DNA of 33,282 nt from a virus. The position numbers and the translations under genes were made by a program. Each line of letters begins with the position of its first letter. Position 1 is the stretch's first letter. Shown here piece after piece: positions 29,872 through 33,282 of the stretch. Where the stretch lies: the IMG/VR virus record IMGVR_UViG_3300047354_000849, positions 1-33,282 of that record; one strand, written 5' to 3'. Below the pieces are notes generated by a model that made no database searches, was not told the origin of the DNA, and saw nothing but the letters and a program-made list of their open reading frames with translations.

Positions 29872-30096
29872 ATGGCTACTTACGAAGTTGAAAACATTTT
29901 TTATAATAATTACGGAGGTGTACAAACTAAAAGTTGTGACCTCTTTGGTACTAAGAACCAAGCTATGAAACATATGAAAAAATTAACAAATCAAAGACAT
30001 GGCTTAAACAAACAAGGCAAAGTTGAAGATGGTGTTGTTATCTTTACTGATGATTCAGGCAAAGTAAGAGAACGCATTATTTTTGGCGAAGTGTAA
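29872..30096 (+). CDS. Hypothetical early protein, 74 aa
   Basis: ATG preceded by AAAGG. A compact basic protein: YEVENIFYNNYGGVQTKSCD, then AMKHMKKLTNQRHGLNKQG and a strand pair VVIFTDDSGKVRERIIFGEV. No family recognised. It ends inside a late-type box (TGTAAATA). Confidence 0.7.
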   Translation: MATYEVENIFYNNYGGVQTKSCDLFGTKNQAMKHMKKLTNQRHGLNKQGKVEDGVVIFTDDSGKVRERIIFGEV

Positions 30097-30099
30097 ATA
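30092..30099 (+). promoter_or_regulatory. Late promoter (TGTAAATA) with embedded stop codon
   Basis: One mismatch from consensus, containing the stop TAA (30094-30096) of the previous gene. A leader with GTGAGG precedes the ATG at 30123. Confidence 0.5.
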
Positions 30100-30122
30100 T
30101 AACAAGTAAGTGAGGCAAAAAA

Positions 30123-30800
30123 ATGAAAACAGCATTGAGAATGTTGGTAGTCACTATGAACTGCACAGTGTTAACTTTCTTTGGCTTTTTCGCATTTCTG
30201 ATTATAGATGATGGACAAGCAGGATCAATCACACAACCCGGACCCCCAACACCAGTAACATATACTAGCAACGAAGAACAAGGCGGATTCGAACTTATCA
30301 AACTTACAAATGATATTCCCCCACAATTAATCAGTAGAGACCCAGAAGCAATATGCATGGCGCTGAATATCTACTACGAAAGTCGTAGTGATAATCTTGC
30401 AGGACAATACGCAGTAGCTGATGTGGTTCTTAACAGAATGCAAGACAATCGATATCCAAATACTGTTTGTGAAGTTATCAAACAAGGACCTGTAAAAGAA
30501 AGTTGGAAAACTAAAAAGGATCCCGACTTGCCAGAAAGCGAACGGATCTTCAATCCAATTAGACACATGTGTCAGTTCAGTTGGTGGTGTGATGGTAAAA
30601 GTGACGAACCAGCTGATGAAACAGGATGGGCTCAAGCACAATATGTTGCCGGCAATATAATGTATAACGCAAAATACAGAGGTATAACAGAAGGTGCAAC
30701 ACACTATCATGCAACATATGTAAAACCTAAGTGGCGTTTTGATAGGGGTATGAACCATATTGGACGTATAGGATCCCACATATTCTACAGATGGGATTGA
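30123..30800 (+). CDS. SleB/CwlJ-type cell wall hydrolase (lysin), signal-anchored
   Basis: 225 residues. The N-terminus has a hydrophobic segment (MLVVTMNCTVLTFFGFFAFL) that may act as a signal anchor, followed by a linker and a Hydrolase_2 (SleB) domain: AICMALNIYYESRSDNLAGQ (catalytic Glu), YAVADVVLNRMQDNRYPNTV, then MCQFSWWCDG and GATHYHATYVKPKW. These hydrolases cut peptidoglycan; the signal-anchor form suggests export by the Sec route and release (SAR-type) during lysis. Alternatively it could be a head or tail wall-penetrating enzyme. It is preceded by a late-type promoter. Confidence 0.8.
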   Translation: MKTALRMLVVTMNCTVLTFFGFFAFLIIDDGQAGSITQPGPPTPVTYTSNEEQGGFELIKLTNDIPPQLISRDPEAICMALNIYYESRSDNLAGQYAVADVVLNRMQDNRYPNTVCEVIKQGPVKESWKTKKDPDLPESERIFNPIRHMCQFSWWCDGKSDEPADETGWAQAQYVAGNIMYNAKYRGITEGATHYHATYVKPKWRFDRGMNHIGRIGSHIFYRWD

Positions 30801-30810
30801 CCTAATCTAG

Positions 30811-30818
30811 CATAAATA
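30811..30818 (+). promoter_or_regulatory. Late promoter (CATAAATA), leaderless
   Basis: One mismatch from consensus. The ATG at 30824 begins six bases past the box, the predicted +1. No Shine-Dalgarno is visible. Confidence 0.65.
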
Positions 30819-30823
30819 TATGT

Positions 30824-31525
30824 ATGTTAGTAAATGAAGTAATTATGAATGATATAAATGAGGGTCCTAACGATCCTCATATTTTCAAAGCAGTATTCCT
30901 TGCAGGTGGTCCAGGTTCCGGCAAGGGTTTTGTTGTGAAGAATCTTATGGGTGGTGGTTCTACTGGTTTGCGAATTGTAAACAGTGATGACGTGTATGAA
31001 AAACTGGCAAGTATAGCAAAGCCAGAACCATTAGACCTAAAAGACCCAGAAGTGGTTGCAAGTCCACAAGGGCAGGAAGCCAGAGAAAAAGCAAAAAAAT
31101 TAACCAAAGCTAGACAAGGTAATTACTTGGATGGTAGATTGGGATTGATTATTGATGGCACTGCTAAAGACGTAGAAAAAACAAAACGTCAGAAAGATGA
31201 GTTAGAAGCATTAGGGTACGATACTATGATGGTATTCGTAAACACTAATATGGAAGTTGCACAAGACAGAAACAGAAAACGAGCCCGTCAATTGCCAGAT
31301 GAAATGGTAATGAAGATGTGGCATGCTGTGCAAGATAATTTAATGAAGTTCCAACAATTATTTGGTAACCAAAATTTCTACTTAGTAGATAATAGTGGCG
31401 GTTTGGAAGATCCAGATCGCAAGGAAAACTTTGAGACGGTCGAAAAAGCTATCAAGAGATTCATAAACACACCGCCTCGTAAACCACAAGCAAAATCCTG
31501 GCTATTGGACAAACGTCCGCAATAA
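30824..31525 (+). CDS. P-loop kinase (zeta-toxin/PNK-like)
   Basis: 233 residues. After an N-terminal peptide (MLVNEVIMNDINE/GPNDP) comes a P-loop, AVFLAGGPGSGKGFVVKNL, then IVNSDDVYEKL, LIIDGTAKDVEKTKRQKDEL and VFVNTNMEVAQDRNRKRARQ, the order of a small ATP/GTP kinase of the zeta-toxin or polynucleotide-kinase group. The N-terminal I-N-E/G matches the gp21 prohead protease pattern, so it may be packaged in the head. A second ATG (30845) also exists. The substrate is unknown; a nucleic acid or nucleotide-sugar target is possible. Confidence 0.72.
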   Translation: MLVNEVIMNDINEGPNDPHIFKAVFLAGGPGSGKGFVVKNLMGGGSTGLRIVNSDDVYEKLASIAKPEPLDLKDPEVVASPQGQEAREKAKKLTKARQGNYLDGRLGLIIDGTAKDVEKTKRQKDELEALGYDTMMVFVNTNMEVAQDRNRKRARQLPDEMVMKMWHAVQDNLMKFQQLFGNQNFYLVDNSGGLEDPDRKENFETVEKAIKRFINTPPRKPQAKSWLLDKRPQ

Positions 31526-31552
31526 GTATATGAAGAGAAGGATTTTGCAATA

Positions 31553-31900
31553 ATGTATACATATCAATGCAATACAATCAGAGTGATAGATGGAAATACT
31601 GTTGACGCTAACATTGACTTAGGTTTCAATGTGGTTATTAGGCAACGTATTAAACTGTATGGTGTCAATGTAAAAGACATTAGAAGTAGTGAAGAGACAG
31701 ACAGACAATCAGCTCTAGCTAGTAAAACAAAATTAGCTGAGCTATTAGGTAATGAATTTGTATGTGAAACTATAGTTAACAAAAGAGGAAAAGCAGGTCG
31801 AGTAATGGGCAAGCTGAGTACGGTTAACGCAGATGGCACAAGTATTGATGTCAATCGGCAACTTATTGATTTAGGTTTTGCCGAACGTTTTGGAGATTAA
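31553..31900 (+). CDS. Staphylococcal nuclease-like protein with altered active site
   Basis: 115 residues with the SNase fold: IRVIDGNTVDANIDLGF, IRQRIKLYGVNVKDIRSSE and VNKRGKAGRVMGKL then DVNRQLIDLGFAERF. Where the family has D-G-D-T it has D-G-N-T, and where it has D-x-P-E it has N-V-K-D, so two metal/catalytic acids are not in their usual place. AGAAGGA lies upstream. It may be inactive as a nuclease, bind nucleic acid, or use another arrangement. Confidence 0.7.
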   Translation: MYTYQCNTIRVIDGNTVDANIDLGFNVVIRQRIKLYGVNVKDIRSSEETDRQSALASKTKLAELLGNEFVCETIVNKRGKAGRVMGKLSTVNADGTSIDVNRQLIDLGFAERFGD

Positions 31901-33282
31901 ATGTTTTTAGGTTTCTTAGTTTTTATAACAGCCCTATCAATTTCAGCAGTAGCAATATATTATAGTATCGCTGGACTTGTGGCGATTTTTGCCGCCGCCG
32001 CTATACCTATTATGGTTATGGGTGGTGCATTAGAAATAGGCAAGTTGGTAACCGCAGTATGGTTACACAAACACTGGAAGCGAGCCGCTTGGTGGTTGAG
32101 ATACTACCTAAGTGTGGCTGTGCTAGTATTAATGTTTATTACAAGCATGGGTATATTTGGCTTCCTTAGTAAAGCACATATTGAACAGACCAGTGCTAGT
32201 ATTGAGAGTGTAGAAAACTTAGGTAGAATCGAAACTGAGATAGCAAGACTACAATCTCAAATTGTTAGAGCAGAAGAGAAGATTGTAAAAGCTGAAACAA
32301 GCACAGGCAATCGTAATGATGATATCAACGCACAAATAGAAAAAGAACAAGCTCGTATTGATACAGCTTATACTAGAATACAGCCTGCAATAGATGAACA
32401 ACAAAAAATTATAGCTGATGCGAGAAGTGCAGACAGTGATAGAACCAAACCCTACGAAGACCAGCTAACGAACATTAAAGATGAGATAGTTAGATTAGAA
32501 AAAAGTGCAAGAGAATACGAAGAGAAAATAGCTGGTCTTAAAGTAGATAATAGTGCAGTACAACCACTATTGGATCAAGTTGCTAATATACAAGCAACTA
32601 TAGTTAAAGTTGAAGGTCAGATTGCAAGTGGTGAACGTGAGCAAGTAAAACAAGCACAAACAACAATAGGAAGTGTGGCAGACGGCAGTGTAGGTCCTAG
32701 AACAAGAGCAAGTGCTAATGCATGGATCGAACAACAAAAATTAGTTATAAATGGAATCAATGATGAGATAAGTCAACTAAGATCAGAATCAAAAACCACA
32801 GTTGATGAAGAAAGAACAAGATTAAGTGGTGTTGTAAAAGACATCAGAAGTAATCAAATACCAGCACTTAAAAACAGAGAAGTGCAAATGTTAGAAAAGA
32901 TAGACACAGTACGTTCAGCTGAATCTCCCATTGTTACAAGTGCTAGAGATGAAATTGCTCGCATTAGAAAGAGTGCTGAAGATAGTGTAAAAGCAAGTCA
33001 AACACTTATTCAACAGTTAAGAGAGAAAATTAAAGTTGATGGCGGTGAAGATGTTGACACAATTATTGATGAACAAAATGCTAGAATTAAAACTGCTAAC
33101 ACAGAGATTGACACACTCACAGAAGAAAAGTATAGTATTGAAGCAGAGTATAGAAAACTAGAAGCTGAAGTAGGTCCTATCAAATATATTGCAGAATTTA
33201 TATATGAAGAAGCAGATAGAGATATACTAGAACAGGCAGTGCGTTGGGTTATTATTACAATTATATTTGTATTTGATCCACT
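31901..33282 (+). CDS. Large membrane coiled-coil protein (cut by window end)
   Basis: ATG at 31901, immediately after the previous stop (TGGAG upstream), open to the end of the window (460 codons seen). Two or three membrane segments at the start (GFLVFITALSISAVAIYYSI, AGLVAIFAAAAIPIMVMGGA, YYLSVAVLVLMFITSMGIFG), then ~340 residues of long charged coiled coil (for example ARLQSQIVRAEEKIVKAE and LRSESKTTVDEERTRLSG). Another hydrophobic segment starts at the edge (VRWVIITIIFVFDP). I recall similar conserved cyanophage proteins with ALEIGKLVTAVWLH-like sequence and no known role. Membrane remodelling or host-envelope interaction is a guess. Confidence 0.7.
   Translation, partial: MFLGFLVFITALSISAVAIYYSIAGLVAIFAAAAIPIMVMGGALEIGKLVTAVWLHKHWKRAAWWLRYYLSVAVLVLMFITSMGIFGFLSKAHIEQTSASIESVENLGRIETEIARLQSQIVRAEEKIVKAETSTGNRNDDINAQIEKEQARIDTAYTRIQPAIDEQQKIIADARSADSDRTKPYEDQLTNIKDEIVRLEKSAREYEEKIAGLKVDNSAVQPLLDQVANIQATIVKVEGQIASGEREQVKQAQTTIGSVADGSVGPRTRASANAWIEQQKLVINGINDEISQLRSESKTTVDEERTRLSGVVKDIRSNQIPALKNREVQMLEKIDTVRSAESPIVTSARDEIARIRKSAEDSVKASQTLIQQLREKIKVDGGEDVDTIIDEQNARIKTANTEIDTLTEEKYSIEAEYRKLEAEVGPIKYIAEFIYEEADRDILEQAVRWVIITIIFVFDP

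Noticed and set aside
1-33282. tRNA genes, CRISPR arrays, insertion sequences, integrase or attachment sites
   Set aside because: No cloverleaf, repeat-spacer array, transposase, or integrase motif was found on reading both strands.

Overview
The window looks like a piece of the genome of a lytic, AT-rich marine T4-like myovirus of the kind that infects SAR11 and other marine bacteria or cyanobacteria. The support is a T4-type replication set (UvsW helicase, primase gp61, helicase gp41), class Ia ribonucleotide reductase NrdA/NrdB with a glutaredoxin, T4-type late promoters (TATAAATA), a PAAR tail-spike-tip protein and several virion-like proteins. Genes are tightly packed, overlap by 1 to 60 nt, and are almost all on the plus strand. 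No cyanophage photosynthesis gene, tRNA, integrase, insertion sequence or CRISPR array was seen. The host cannot be settled from this window; a SAR11-type or related alphaproteobacterial host is a guess.

Layout. 1-2625: the end of a 2OG-Fe(II) oxygenase, a self-contained AAA+ ATPase unit (early promoter, gene, three hairpins, terminator), a second 2OG oxygenase and two small unknown genes. 2657-6639: a translationally coupled early operon of uvsW, an unknown gene, two tiny membrane proteins, another unknown gene, a zinc-finger protein and a very small relative of the DnaE (family C) polymerase core. 6622-7005 is a lone minus-strand gene. 7045-10872: a late virion gene, then primase, a small membrane protein, replicative helicase and a GNAT-like protein. 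10873-14275: a non-coding/minus-strand pocket, then nucleotidyltransferase, a KWDG ligase-like protein and two tandem APH-type kinases. 14280-19300: late genes of unknown or structural role, with a basic protein, a Cys-rich protein and a large acidic protein. 19444-21227: PD-(D/E)XK exonuclease, a fibre-like virion protein and an unknown conserved gene. 21288-25328: nrdA, nrdB, glutaredoxin and an Sm-like protein. 25337-28200: PAAR tip and a large virion protein. 28201-30096: small unknown genes behind three strong host-type promoters, probably early host-takeover genes. 30123-33282: SleB-like lysin, P-loop kinase, a nuclease-like protein and a large membrane coiled-coil protein cut by the window end.

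Regulation can be read directly. Early genes carry TTGACA-N16/17-TAnnnT promoters and late genes carry TATAAATA boxes. Several boxes of both kinds lie so close to the ATG that the transcript should begin at the start codon (leaderless mRNA), and many late boxes contain the stop codon of the preceding gene.

The most unusual content is the NTase / ligase-like / kinase cassette together with the P-loop kinase. Several of these, and neighbouring late proteins, start with a short peptide ending in a T4 gp21-like cleavage site. This suggests enzymes packaged in the head and injected with the genome. The roughly 190-residue DnaE-like core is the second most unusual item.
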